The notes: generated by a model not told the origin, from the sequence alone. Positions 33,800 to 43,539 are shown, counted from the first letter of the stretch. The stretch is DNA of 64,000 nt from Candidatus Villigracilis saccharophilus (GCA_016709305.1 JADJNA010000047.1:310001-374000); one strand, 5' to 3'. Program-made: numbers and translations.

Positions 33800-34141
33800 A
33801 TGTCAGGAAGAAAAGGAATGATGCACTACAAGGTGGAAATTAAGCAGGAGGCGGTACGTCTGGTGGAGGAAGAGCATCTGACGTATGCGGTTGTGGCGGC
33901 TAGGCTGGAAGTACGTAAACCAGACAGGATCAAAGCCTGGGTACGGATGTATCGGAGAGAGGGAGAACTGTCATTCCATAAGCCGATTGGACGACCCATG
34001 AGAACAGAGAGGGAAGAGCGGGAAGTGGAACGGCTGCGAATGGAAAATGCCCTCCTAAAAAAATTCCATACCGAATTGCGGAAAGTGCGGCTCGCCAGCA
34101 ATATCGGGCGATCTACCACCACAAAGGAGAATACGAAGTGA
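33800..34141 (+). CDS. IS3-family transposase OrfA
   Basis: 113 residues with the helix-turn-helix of IS3 OrfA (KVEIKQEAVRLVEEEHLTYAVVA ... KAWVRMYRREGE-type) and a C-terminal leucine-zipper segment (REVERLRMENALLKKFH). ATG overlaps the start of orfB by 4 nt, the usual place for programmed -1 frameshifting that makes OrfAB. The frame is intact, but the partner OrfB is not. Confidence 0.85.
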   Translation: MSGRKGMMHYKVEIKQEAVRLVEEEHLTYAVVAARLEVRKPDRIKAWVRMYRREGELSFHKPIGRPMRTEREEREVERLRMENALLKKFHTELRKVRLASNIGRSTTTKENTK

Positions 34142-34905
34142 AGGCGATGTGTAAATTCTTCGGTGTTTCGCGAGCAGCTTATTATGCATGGGAAGGGAAA
34201 CTGGGAGAGACAGACCCGGATCAGGAACGCATGGATAAGATCCAGGCGGCCTATGAAGCGTCCCACAAAAGCTACGGGTATCGACGGGTCACGATCGACC
34301 TCCAACGAAAACTGGGGATTAGCATCAATCACAAGGCTGTTTTGAGGCTGATGCGCAAGTTAGGTATTCGTTCGCAGCCAGAAAGCCAAAAATGTACAAA
34401 AGTTGGAAGAAATCGGCACGTACCACCGCTATCCCAATGTACTCAATCGGGACTTTGCAGCGCAAAGCCTAACCAAAGTGGGTTACGGATGTCACCTACA
34501 TCCGCCTTGCAGGGCTGGGCTTATCTGTCCACCATCAAGGATCTCTACGACGGCTTCATTGTGGCATGTCTTTGACCAAACCAATTCGATCGCTCTGGTG
34601 ACACAGACACTGAAACGCAAACAAAGGAAAGGTCACTGACGGACTGACCCTCCACAGTGACCAGGGACGCAATACACTTCACAGGCATATCATGTCCTTG
34701 TTGGCAGTATAACATCACGCCTTCCATGTCACGCCGGAAACTGTTGGGATAATGCTCCGGAATTTCTTTGGGCACCTCAAAGAGGAATATTTGCACAATT
34801 CAAACAAACCACCTTTAAAGGTCACAGCAACTCATTGATGAATACATTTACTTTTATAACTATGAACGGATACAATTGAAAACAAGACAGACACCTTTTG
34901 AAATT
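34138..34905 (+). pseudogene. IS3-family transposase OrfB, frameshifted
   Basis: The first frame (MKAMCKFFGVSRAAYYAWEG ... YGYRRVTIDLQRKLG ... LRLMRKLGIRS) is the HTH_21 N-terminus of IS150-type OrfB. Soon after, the frame shifts: EIGTYHRYPNVLNRDFAAQS, then WVTDVTYIR-like text, GWAYLSTIKDLYDGFIVA, SLTLHSDQG-like text and RIQLKTRQTPFEIR appear in different frames. The DDE catalytic core is therefore interrupted at several points. Confidence 0.82.
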
Positions 34906-34986
34906 AGGTGTCTGTCAGTTGTCCAGCAGGGGCTTTCTTTTTGTCTCGCTTTATGGGTTCAGTCAAAAAGAGAGTGTATTTTTTGC

Positions 34987-37548
34987 TTACTTTTTTTTCT
35001 TCCTAATTGGTTTCGAAGCCTTTTTTGCCGAAGGCTTCGCAGCTTTCGCAGCCTTCTTATTTTTTTCTTCCTTTTTCTCTTCCTTGATCGTCTTTACAAA
35101 CCTTTCCACTGTCCAAGCCACGACCACGGATGTAACAGCTTCACCCGGTTTCACTTCCACAAGCGCATCGCCTTTTGTGGCGGCGCGTTTACGGATTCCT
35201 GCCGCGTCCAGTCTCGCGGACTTGGGTGCGCCTTTGCTGGTATGGATGGTTGCGATGTGATTCGGTTTTCCCGAAGCAACGCCCGCAATCGTAACCTTCT
35301 TCGGCAATTGCCAGGCAACCACGCCCTTGCCATAGCGTCCCTGCGTTGGGAATTCCTTTTCGCTGACGCGCTTGGCTTTGCCATCGGATGTCATCAGGAA
35401 GACTTCACCTTCGGTGGGCAGGATTTCCGCGCCGGCCAATTCGACGCCATCATCCAATTTGATTCCGTTCACACCCGCGGCGACGAGGCCCATCGGGCGC
35501 ACATCATCTTCCTTGAAGCGGATCGCCATGCCTTGAGATGTGACCAGCAAGATATCTTTTTTCGCCCCGTCAGTTAATCCAACCCAGCCCAGCCTGTCGC
35601 CTTCGTTAACTCTAGCCAGGATAAAAGTCTGCGCGGAAGGGCCGGGCAGTTCAGAGACCAGACTCTTCTTGACCATGCCAAAGCGTGAGACCGTGATGAC
35701 ACAGGTCTCCGGCGCGAATTCAGAGCGTTTGGCGGGCATGGAGAATATCGCAGCGAGCTTATCGTCCTGGGTTAGCGGCGAGGCCTTGAAGTATGGGATG
35801 CCGTCGGACAAGTGCCCGTTCGAGCCGATCTCAGGCAGGGTATGCAATGCGATCGCGGCAGCCTTGCCATTTTCAGCAGCCAGATAAAGTGTATCTGTGG
35901 ATGAGGCCCTCACAAGGAAATGCGGCGCTTCATTCCCAGATGGACGCGGCGCTTTGTCGTCATGCGTGCGGGCCATGATGCCATCCGCGGTCACACCGAT
36001 CCATACGGTTTGTTCGGTAATCAGGTCCGTGGCGACCAGAGATTTCACACCCTTTCCACTCTTTTTAAGGTTAACAATCTGCGTGCGGCGGCGGTCGCTG
36101 TAGGCGGCCTTCACACGCAGTAATTCATCTGAAACAACGCCGCGCATCAACTTTGGAGATTTCAACAAATTCATTAACTCTTTAATGATCCCGGCAACTT
36201 CTTTATATTCGGTTTCGATCTTCTTGCGTTCGAGTGCGGCCAGGCGGCGCAGCTGCATGTCGAGGATGGCGTTGGTCTGTAACTCTGTCAGCTTGAATCG
36301 CTTCATCAGTTTTTGGCGGGCAGTATCCACGTCTGGCGCAGAACGAATGATGTTGATGATCTCATCCAAATTCTTTAATGCGATCAAATATCCTTCGAGG
36401 ATATGCGCGCGCGCTTTGGCTTTATCCAGATCAAACTCAGCGCGGCGTTTGATAATCGTCAAACGATGTTCAACATAAACGCGCAGCGCCTGCTTCAAAG
36501 TTAGAGTGCGCGGCTCGCCATCCACCAGCGCCAGCAGATTAATGCCGAAGGTGGTTTGCATGGGTGTGCGTTTGTATAGCTCTCGCAAAATATTTTCAGG
36601 TTCAACGTTCTTCGTCATTTCGAGGACGATGCGCATCCCCTGGCGGTCAGATTCATCGCGCAGATCGGACAGTCCCTCGAGATGACCGTCGCGCGCCAGC
36701 TCGGCAATGCGCTCGATCAAACTGGACTTGTTGACCTGGTACGGTAATTCTGTAACAATGATTCGGCTTTTGCCGCGTTCCATTTCCTCGATGTGCGCCT
36801 TGGCCTGCACCGTGACCCGTCCACGCCCAGAACCATAGGCAGACTCAATATCATCTTCGCCTTTTTCCTGAATGATGATGCCGCCCGTGGGGAAATCAGG
36901 TCCCTGCACGAACTCCATCAACTGCTCAACGTCAATATCATCAAGCTTTTCCCACTTCTCGATCATATATACAAGCGCGTCAACGATCTCACCAAGGTTA
37001 TGCGGCGGGATAGACGTCGCCATACCCACAGCGATACCTGTTGCACCGTTTACCAACAAGTTTGGAAGCGCTGCGGGCAGAACGCCCGGTTCTTCGAGAG
37101 TGTCGTCGAAGTTCGGGACAAAGTCAACTGTTTCTTTATTCAGATCAAAAAGAATATCCAGCGCGGCGGAGGTGAGTCTTGCCTCGGTATAACGCATCGC
37201 AGCGGGCGGATCGCCATCCACTGATCCAAAGTTACCCTGACCATCTACGAGCAAAGTCCGCAGGGAGAAATCCTGCGCCATGCGCGCCATTGCTTCGTAC
37301 ACCGCCGAATCACCATGCGGATGGTATTTACCGAGCACTTCGCCGACGATACGCGCAGATTTCTTGTACGCCGTATCCGCGCGGATGCCCATGTCATACA
37401 TCGCGTAAAGGATACGTCTCTGCACAGGCTTGAGTCCGTCGCGTGCATCAGGCAGCGCGCGCGCCACGATGACGCTCATCGCATAATCAAGATACGACTG
37501 CTGCATTTCAGTGTCAATATCTATTTTTCTAACGATACCAAGTTCCAT
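34987..37548 (-). CDS. gyrA: DNA gyrase subunit A
   Basis: 853-residue type IIA topoisomerase A subunit. DNA-breakage domain: VIVARALPDARDGLKPVQRR, YHPHGDSAVYEAM (quinolone region) and the active Tyr in AAMRYTEARL. The C-terminal six-bladed domain contains TQGRYGKGV where gyrases have the GyrA box QRRGGKG; it is degenerate, so assignment as GyrA rather than ParC rests on this weak box and on the absence of a ParC-type truncation. The tail is Lys/Ala/Glu-rich (about residues 815-853), an unusual basic extension. It is a solitary gene with no gyrB neighbour. Confidence 0.9.
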   Translation of the reverse strand: MELGIVRKIDIDTEMQQSYLDYAMSVIVARALPDARDGLKPVQRRILYAMYDMGIRADTAYKKSARIVGEVLGKYHPHGDSAVYEAMARMAQDFSLRTLLVDGQGNFGSVDGDPPAAMRYTEARLTSAALDILFDLNKETVDFVPNFDDTLEEPGVLPAALPNLLVNGATGIAVGMATSIPPHNLGEIVDALVYMIEKWEKLDDIDVEQLMEFVQGPDFPTGGIIIQEKGEDDIESAYGSGRGRVTVQAKAHIEEMERGKSRIIVTELPYQVNKSSLIERIAELARDGHLEGLSDLRDESDRQGMRIVLEMTKNVEPENILRELYKRTPMQTTFGINLLALVDGEPRTLTLKQALRVYVEHRLTIIKRRAEFDLDKAKARAHILEGYLIALKNLDEIINIIRSAPDVDTARQKLMKRFKLTELQTNAILDMQLRRLAALERKKIETEYKEVAGIIKELMNLLKSPKLMRGVVSDELLRVKAAYSDRRRTQIVNLKKSGKGVKSLVATDLITEQTVWIGVTADGIMARTHDDKAPRPSGNEAPHFLVRASSTDTLYLAAENGKAAAIALHTLPEIGSNGHLSDGIPYFKASPLTQDDKLAAIFSMPAKRSEFAPETCVITVSRFGMVKKSLVSELPGPSAQTFILARVNEGDRLGWVGLTDGAKKDILLVTSQGMAIRFKEDDVRPMGLVAAGVNGIKLDDGVELAGAEILPTEGEVFLMTSDGKAKRVSEKEFPTQGRYGKGVVAWQLPKKVTIAGVASGKPNHIATIHTSKGAPKSARLDAAGIRKRAATKGDALVEVKPGEAVTSVVVAWTVERFVKTIKEEKKEEKNKKAAKAAKPSAKKASKPIRKKKK

Positions 37549-37565
37549 AGTTACTCCGAAAATTT

Positions 37566-37636
37566 AACCACGAAGGCACCAAGGCACACAAAGGAAAACC
37601 AAACCTTCGTGCTAGTTGTTTTCTTCGCAGTGAATG
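37566..37636. repeat. Intergenic ccacgaaggcacc...-type repeat
   Basis: AACCACGAAGGCACCAAGGCACACAAAGG followed 15-40 nt later by CCTTCGTGC ... TTCTTCGCAGTG, a loose inverse. This resembles the CCACGAAG/CACGAAGG intergenic palindromes scattered in several phyla. It lies between gyrA and an unrelated gene on the other strand. Confidence 0.35.
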
Positions 37637-37768
37637 TATGTTCTATTGCGGGGCTTATCTTACGGGGAAAGGGAAAAGGCGTCAAGTGCGAAGCAGTTTC
37701 TCAACCATTCAGGTGATTGCACAACACATGGTGAATAAGTAAAATTTTCCCGAAATTTAGAGGTCCCT

Positions 37769-38191
37769 ATGAAACTGAATTCAGCAAAAGAAGTTTGGAT
37801 CGCGCGTGTGATCGCATGGGTTGTGCTTGGGATCATCTCATGCGGCATAATTTTTTCGGCCACGTTTATACTTGGACCGTCATTGTTTGCAATCCCCGAC
37901 TTGAATGACACGATCGCTCTGGCGGTGTTCTGTCCGGGCGCCGAATCATCATCCACACAGGAAGGCGCATCCACACCGACCACGAGCGACCCCAATGGCA
38001 CACGCGGACATACTGTGGAGATCACCTGCTATTTCGCGGACGGCAGTACGAAGATCATTCGTAATGAGCAATTTGCACTGGCATCGATTGGCGGCATGTT
38101 CGGCATCGGCGGTTTGATCGGCATCCTGATCACGATCCCTTTAATGCTTCTGCCGATCTTCATAATTCGCAGGAAGAAGGAACCAGTCTAA
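37769..38191 (+). CDS. Hypothetical two-TM membrane protein
   Basis: 140 residues: TM helix 1 (VIAWVVLGIISCGIIFSATF), an outer loop of about 65 residues with two Cys (FCPGAES, ITCYFADGST) that could form a disulfide, then TM helix 2 (GIGGLIGILITIPLMLLPIF) and a short basic tail RRKKEPV. It converges with the methyltransferase-like gene and overlaps it by 4 nt. No family recognised. Confidence 0.6.
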   Translation: MKLNSAKEVWIARVIAWVVLGIISCGIIFSATFILGPSLFAIPDLNDTIALAVFCPGAESSSTQEGASTPTTSDPNGTRGHTVEITCYFADGSTKIIRNEQFALASIGGMFGIGGLIGILITIPLMLLPIFIIRRKKEPV

Positions 38192-39000
38192 TCCAGCTGC
38201 CAGATCAGCCAGCCTTTATTGATAAATCTTTTTTGCAGGTTGATGGTATAGCCCTTTAACACAAGACTTTGTGCCGATGCGGCGAACCATTGTTTTAATC
38301 CAAACGCCCTTGCCGGGGATGTCTCTGCCGCGGAGCGTTTCCATGCTTCGATGAAATCATAAATTAATTCACCCTGCACGACATGGTGTATATAATTCTT
38401 CGGCAGCACGGCTTGAAAATCAGTAATGTCGAATCCCAAACGGAAGTTGGTGCTGAAGATCAACGCTTCCATTTTCCACGATCCGCTTTCCATTTTCCGC
38501 GCAACATTCGCAACCCAAACGCTTCCAAATGGATTCGATGTGCCTTCGATCATTATTCCGCCGGGCAAGACATATTGAGCAAGCCGTGCGTAAGCGGGAT
38601 TGAAATCCTTTTCTTCATACTGACGGAGAACGTTAAAGGCGCGAATCAACCTGACCGATTCAGCCGGTTGCAAAGGCAGGTTGAATCCACCCAGCCGAAA
38701 GTGTGTGATCTCGTCCGCAAAAGGGATTGCTGCATCAACACGTTCCTTGTCAATCTCAACGCCGAGGATGGGCAGGTTTGAATTTACACGCCTGAACCGT
38801 TCAGCGCTTTCGAGGGTGGTGCGCGCATCAAAGCCATAGCCAAGATCAACGAATAAGGAATGCTGGAACAGCCCATCGGTCCGCGTCAGAAGCGACGGCT
38901 CGTAGAGCAGGATAAAGTTATCGACCCGCCGCAGCCTGTTCGAAGCGGTCTTTCCGCGGGTGATTGATCCAACCGGTTTTTTATTTATTGATTTCACCAT
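38188..39000 (-). CDS. SAM-dependent methyltransferase-like protein
   Basis: 270 residues. LFVDLGYGFDARTTLESAERF followed by PILGVEIDKERV matches Rossmann motifs I and II of class I methyltransferases; LAQYVLPGGIMIEGTSNPFG resembles the post-motif III region. No catalytic motif tells the substrate. Codons around 38480-38510 include an internal direct repeat (GGAAAATGGAA twice) encoding KMESGSWKMEA, probably a small insertion. The rpoC terminator lies just upstream. Confidence 0.65.
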   Translation of the reverse strand: MVKSINKKPVGSITRGKTASNRLRRVDNFILLYEPSLLTRTDGLFQHSLFVDLGYGFDARTTLESAERFRRVNSNLPILGVEIDKERVDAAIPFADEITHFRLGGFNLPLQPAESVRLIRAFNVLRQYEEKDFNPAYARLAQYVLPGGIMIEGTSNPFGSVWVANVARKMESGSWKMEALIFSTNFRLGFDITDFQAVLPKNYIHHVVQGELIYDFIEAWKRSAAETSPARAFGLKQWFAASAQSLVLKGYTINLQKRFINKGWLIWQLD

Positions 39001-39009
39001 AAAAGATCC

Positions 39010-39048
39010 AAAATAAAAGCGGCCGTGAAGCCGCTTTTATTTTTTCGT
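39010..39048 (-). terminator. Terminator of rpoC
   Basis: AAAAGCGGC-CGTGAA-GCCGCTTTT followed on the minus strand by ATTTT, 4 nt past the rpoC stop. Confidence 0.85.
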
Positions 39049-39051
39049 GTG

Positions 39052-42000
39052 TTAGTCGCCGATACTGCCCATGTCTGGGAGGTTCGACCACTGCGTGGCG
39101 TTGTGGACTGTTTCCGTGTCCGCAAAGCGCCCGTGGATGAAGCCCGTGCCGGCCGGGATGAGCTTGCCGATGATCACGTTCTCCTTCAAACCGAAGAGCG
39201 GGTCGGTCGTGGAACCGATGGCTGCGCTCGCCAGCACCTTGATCGTGTGCTGGAAAGAGGAAGCCGAGAGGAACGAGTCGGTGCTGAGCGAGGCCTTTGT
39301 GACGCCGAGCAGAACTTCCTGGAAGCGCGCCGCGATCTTTCCATCTGCAAGCAACGCTTCGTTGGTCTTGCGAATCTCAAGACGGTCAACCGCATCGCCG
39401 GGCAGATACTTGGTATCGCCGGGGCGAGTGACCTGGACCTTGCTCAGCATCTTGCGGATGATGACCTCAAAATGCTTGTCGTGAATATTCTGACCTTGTG
39501 AACGATAGACCTTTTGAACCTCGGTCATGAGATACATCTGGCATGCGTTGCGTCCCTGGATCTTCAGGATGCGATGCGGGTTGAGCGAACCTTCCGTCAA
39601 AGGCTGACCAGGTTCCACATGCGCACCATCCTTGACGAGCAGGCGTGAGGTGGTGGGGATGTCTACGATGGATTCTTCGCGCTGTTCGTAGGAGACAATG
39701 ATCTTGCGGTCTTTCTTTTCGACAGCAACACGTCCAGCGTGTTGGGCGGTGATGGTGGCCTTTTCTTTTGAAGCAAGGATGTCGCCAGCCTGCACTTCGT
39801 CTTCATCTTTTGCAACGAACTTCCAATCTTCAGGAAGAGCGTATTCATCATGGATCATTTCCGCGTGTTCAATATGAACTTCGCGCATATCCGCATATTT
39901 CTCGGACTGCATAATGCGAACCACGCCGCTGATCTCTGCGACGACCGCTTCACCCTTCGGCATCTTGCGGGCTTCGAAAAGTTCTTCCACGCGCGGCAAA
40001 CCTGTTGTGATGTCCGCAGCGCCCTGAGAAGCCACACCACCGGTGTGGAACGTGCGCAGGGTCAACTGAGTACCGGGCTCACCGATGGATTGGGCAGCCA
40101 CAATACCAACCGCCGCACCGAGTTCAACGATCTCACCGCGACCCAGGTCAATGCCGTAGCATTTGGCGCAGATGCCGTGTGTTAATTCACAGGTCATCGG
40201 CGAACGGACTTTCATTTCAGTCACACCTGCGTTGGCGATCTTGCGCGCCAGGTCATGTGTGATCACATCATTGTATTCAGCCAGTACTTCACCGGTATTG
40301 GGGTCAAGTACGCGTTCAACAGCCAGCCGGCTGTAAAGACGGTTGCTAATGGGTTGACCGGCAACATCATCCACCTTGCGAATCCATAATCCTTCGTGCG
40401 TTCCGCAATCATGTTCATTGATGATGATATCCTGGGCAATGTCGACGAGACGACGGGTGAGATAACCCGCATCCGCCGTACGGAGAGCTGTATCCGCGAG
40501 ACCCTTGCGCGCGCCATGCGTCGAAATGAAGTATTCCTGCGCTGTCAGCCCTTCGCGGAAGTTGGAGCGGATCGGCATCGGGATGATGCGTCCGGAAGGA
40601 TCTGCCATCAGGCCGCGCATACCCGCCAACTGTGAGATGGTCGAGAAACCACCTTTTGTCGCGCCGGAGGTCGCCATGGTCGAAAGGTTGCCATCCGGAT
40701 CCATGTGCTTTCTGACGGCGATACCCACCTTCTCGGTGGTCTCCTGCCAGATCTGGATCTCGCGTTCGTTCTTTTCCTGCTCGGTCAACAGACCGCGGCG
40801 GAAGTCGCGCAGAACCACTTCAACCTGCTTGAGCGCATCTTCAATGATGCCCTTACGTTCCGGCGGGATGGAAATATCCGCAACCGCAAGCGTGGTGCCG
40901 GAGATGGTGGCAAATGTAAAGCCAATATGTTTAATGGCATCCGCCACATCGGTCGTGATGACCTGTCCGCATAATTCATAGACTTCAGCGATCAGGTCTT
41001 TGACTCCGCCTTTGTCAAGTTTTTCATTGACGAACTGTACCTGCTCAGGCAGCACGCGGTTGAACAGGACACGGCCAACGGTCGTATTCAGGATGCGGTA
41101 CTCGGCTTCGGGCAGGCGATCACCCTTGTCGTCGTACCAGGTCTTCGCGCGGAATTTGATCTCGGAATGAACTTCGACTTGTCCGAGTGCGTAGGCGAGT
41201 TCCACCTCATCCATATCGGCGAAGGCGCGGCCGTCACCTTTATGGACAGCCTTCTTCTCCATGGTCAGGTAATACACTCCGAGAACCATATCCTTGGAAG
41301 GCGAGATGATCGGTTCGCCGTCCGCGGGCTTGAGCAGGTTCTTTGAAGCCAGCATCAGGTCACGCGCTTCGGCAACTGCCTTTGCAGATAGCGGAACATG
41401 AACAGCCATCTGGTCGCCGTCGAAATCCGCATTGAAAGCGGTGGTCACAAGCGGATGTAATTGAATGGCAGAGCCTTCGATCAGGATCGGCTCAAAAGCT
41501 TGAATGCCAAGCCGGTGCAATGTGGGCGCGCGGTTCAACATGACCGGGCGATCGCCGATCACACTTTCGAGCGCTTCCCAGACCTCGGGTCTGTTGCGTT
41601 CGATCAGGCGGCGCGCACCTTTGACATTCGCGGCGTAATTATTCTGAACGAGTCTTGCGATCACGAACGGACGATATAGTTCCAGAGCCATGCTCTTGGG
41701 AAGACCGCATTGATTCAACTTGAGTTGAGGACCAACCACGATCACGGAACGACCTGAGTAATCCACGCGCTTACCGAGCAGGTTGCGGCGGAAGCGTCCC
41801 TTCTTGCCTTTGAGCATGTCGCTCAAGGATTTGAGTTCGCGTCGTCCGCGGCGGGAAAGCGCTTTGCCGCGCTGACTGTTGTCGATAAGGCTGTCAACAG
41901 CCTCCTGTAACATGCGTTTCTCATTGCGGATGATGACATCCGGCGCGCCGAGTTCGAGCAATCTCTTCAAACGATTATTGCGGTTGATCACACGGCGATA

Positions 42001-43305
42001 AAGATCGTTAAGATCGGATGTCGCAAAACGGCCTCCATCCAACTGCACCATCGGACGCAGGTCCGGAGGAATGACCGGAAGAACTGTCAGGATCATCCAA
42101 GCCGGGCTGTTGCCGGAACGGCGGAAGGCTTCCACCACCTTCAAACGGGTCGTGGATTTCTTGCGCTTCTGCTTGCTCTTGGTGCTGCGAACTTCATGCC
42201 AGAGTTCTTCAGAAAGTTTATCGAGGTCGAGACGTTCGAGAATGTCAAAGAAAGCTTCGGCGCCCATATCAGCGCGGAATACCTGCCCCCAACGCTGTTT
42301 GAGTTCGCGATAGCGAATTTCGCTTAAGAATGTAAAAGGACGCAGTTCCAAGAGCTCGTCACGCAGGCGTGAGGAGTTATTGGAGGAGGCGGTGGTTTCA
42401 TTTTCCAATTCACCGCGCAAGGCTTCCATTTCCTGGTCAGCCGCTGCTTTGATGGCGGCCGCCTGGGTCTTTATGGCTTCCAGTTCATGTATCTTCTTGG
42501 TATTTGATTCGCTCTCAAGTGTTTCCAATTTTCTGGTAACGCTCTTTTGAACGAGGGCAATGTGCTTGCTGTTGACTTTTTCGCCGGCATCAAGGATCTT
42601 TTCACCGGTCAACTCAAAGAAGATGGTTTTCCCGGCGGCTTCACCCATTTGATCTTGAAGTTGCTTCTCAAGTCTCTGGCCTTCCTTGGTGATGGGCTCC
42701 ATCTGCTCAGCAATTTGTTCATCATAGCTTTGTTGAAGTGAAGCCTGCTTTTGTTTGAGATCGGAGATCTCGTGGTCGCGCTTTTGCTTGATCTCGGCGA
42801 TCTTGGCATTGACGCCTGCGGCCTGTTCGCGCTCGGACACGGAAATTTCATCTTCCAAACGTTGCAAAGCTTTCTTGCGAGCATCCTCGTCCACATACGT
42901 GACAATGTATTGTGCGAAGTACAATACACGATCCAGATTGCGGCGTGAGACATCAAGCAACATGCCCATTTGTGATGGGATGCGGCGCGTATACCAAATA
43001 TGCGCAACCGGGGTGGCCAGGGTGATGTGTCCCATGCGCTCGCGGCGCACGGCAGAACGCGTGACTTCCACACCGCACTTATCGCAGGTGATGCCTTTGT
43101 AGCGCGGGTTCTTATATTTGCCGCAGTAACATTGCCAGTCGCGTGTGGGTCCAAAGATGGCTTCACAAAATAGACCGTCTTTCTCTGGACGTAAGCGTCG
43201 ATAGTTGATGGTCTCGGGTTTAAGAACTTCACCATACGACCAGGACAAAATGGTCTGCGGCGAGGCTAAGCTGATACGGAGTGCGGTCAGTCCCTTAGTT
43301 TCCAC
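39052..43305 (-). CDS. rpoC: DNA-directed RNA polymerase subunit beta'
   Basis: 1417-residue beta' subunit. The Zn1 finger is CYCGKY ... ITCDKCGVEV near the N-terminus; the catalytic Mg loop is FNADFDGDQMAVH; the bridge helix and trigger loop region is TTKGGFSTISQLAGMRG-like; the Zn2 site has CGTHEG ... CELTHGICAKCYG. An insert of about 170 coiled-coil residues (about 145-320) with KQKRDHEISDLKQKQASLQQ follows Zn1. GTG 43305 has AGGAGAG upstream. rpoB is not adjacent: the neighbour is a lectin-like protein, and rpoC has its own promoter. Confidence 0.95.
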   Translation of the reverse strand: METKGLTALRISLASPQTILSWSYGEVLKPETINYRRLRPEKDGLFCEAIFGPTRDWQCYCGKYKNPRYKGITCDKCGVEVTRSAVRRERMGHITLATPVAHIWYTRRIPSQMGMLLDVSRRNLDRVLYFAQYIVTYVDEDARKKALQRLEDEISVSEREQAAGVNAKIAEIKQKRDHEISDLKQKQASLQQSYDEQIAEQMEPITKEGQRLEKQLQDQMGEAAGKTIFFELTGEKILDAGEKVNSKHIALVQKSVTRKLETLESESNTKKIHELEAIKTQAAAIKAAADQEMEALRGELENETTASSNNSSRLRDELLELRPFTFLSEIRYRELKQRWGQVFRADMGAEAFFDILERLDLDKLSEELWHEVRSTKSKQKRKKSTTRLKVVEAFRRSGNSPAWMILTVLPVIPPDLRPMVQLDGGRFATSDLNDLYRRVINRNNRLKRLLELGAPDVIIRNEKRMLQEAVDSLIDNSQRGKALSRRGRRELKSLSDMLKGKKGRFRRNLLGKRVDYSGRSVIVVGPQLKLNQCGLPKSMALELYRPFVIARLVQNNYAANVKGARRLIERNRPEVWEALESVIGDRPVMLNRAPTLHRLGIQAFEPILIEGSAIQLHPLVTTAFNADFDGDQMAVHVPLSAKAVAEARDLMLASKNLLKPADGEPIISPSKDMVLGVYYLTMEKKAVHKGDGRAFADMDEVELAYALGQVEVHSEIKFRAKTWYDDKGDRLPEAEYRILNTTVGRVLFNRVLPEQVQFVNEKLDKGGVKDLIAEVYELCGQVITTDVADAIKHIGFTFATISGTTLAVADISIPPERKGIIEDALKQVEVVLRDFRRGLLTEQEKNEREIQIWQETTEKVGIAVRKHMDPDGNLSTMATSGATKGGFSTISQLAGMRGLMADPSGRIIPMPIRSNFREGLTAQEYFISTHGARKGLADTALRTADAGYLTRRLVDIAQDIIINEHDCGTHEGLWIRKVDDVAGQPISNRLYSRLAVERVLDPNTGEVLAEYNDVITHDLARKIANAGVTEMKVRSPMTCELTHGICAKCYGIDLGRGEIVELGAAVGIVAAQSIGEPGTQLTLRTFHTGGVASQGAADITTGLPRVEELFEARKMPKGEAVVAEISGVVRIMQSEKYADMREVHIEHAEMIHDEYALPEDWKFVAKDEDEVQAGDILASKEKATITAQHAGRVAVEKKDRKIIVSYEQREESIVDIPTTSRLLVKDGAHVEPGQPLTEGSLNPHRILKIQGRNACQMYLMTEVQKVYRSQGQNIHDKHFEVIIRKMLSKVQVTRPGDTKYLPGDAVDRLEIRKTNEALLADGKIAARFQEVLLGVTKASLSTDSFLSASSFQHTIKVLASAAIGSTTDPLFGLKENVIIGKLIPAGTGFIHGRFADTETVHNATQWSNLPDMGSIGD

Positions 43306-43368
43306 TGGTACTCTCCTAAAAAAATAGTATTCGATTTTTTCTCTGAATTAATGCAGAGACAAACAAAG

Positions 43369-43403
43369 GCAAGCGCTTCGAGAATTTTTTCTGAAGCGCT
43401 TGC
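43369..43403 (-). promoter_or_regulatory. Hairpin in the rpoC leader
   Basis: GCAAGCGCTTC / GAAGCGCTTGC, perfect 11-bp stem in the 130-nt leader of rpoC, followed on the minus strand by CTTTGTTT; a second small stem CTCTG/CAGAG lies next to it. Could be an attenuator or stabiliser. Confidence 0.5.
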
Positions 43404-43436
43404 TTTTGTTGATCGATTTTGATATCCAATTTGGTG

Positions 43437-43465
43437 ATTATACGCACACGCGGAATGCGCGTCAA
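43437..43465 (-). promoter_or_regulatory. Sigma70 promoter of rpoC
   Basis: On the minus strand TTGACG (43465-43460), exact 17-bp spacer, TATAAT (43442-43437). Transcription should begin near 43430, giving a leader of about 125 nt. Confidence 0.85.
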
Positions 43466-43539
43466 GGGTTGTTAATAGTGAAGAGTCATAGATTTTAAGG
43501 TGGATTGGCGGTTTTGGCTGGGTTATCGGCGGATTTGGT

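Larger units (their letters stand above)
33729..34961 (+). mobile_element. Decayed IS3-family insertion sequence
   Basis: About 1.23 kb. The left end TGAACTGCCCCCCGAAAAGTG is a typical IS3-family terminus; the right end near 34961 is a degraded inverse (GGGCTTTCTTTTT ... GGGTTCA). It contains an intact orfA and an orfB broken by several frameshifts, so it cannot transpose by itself. It sits between the LURP-one-related gene and the 3' end of gyrA, 25 nt from the gyrA stop. Confidence 0.82.

Noticed and set aside
38470..38515. Direct repeat GGAAAATGGAA in the methyltransferase-like gene as a separate element
   Set aside because: Only two copies within a continuous frame; treated as a small internal insertion.
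42609..43235. 208-codon frame on the minus strand inside rpoC
   Set aside because: Out-of-frame shadow of rpoC; composition is Arg/Ser-rich as expected for a shifted frame.
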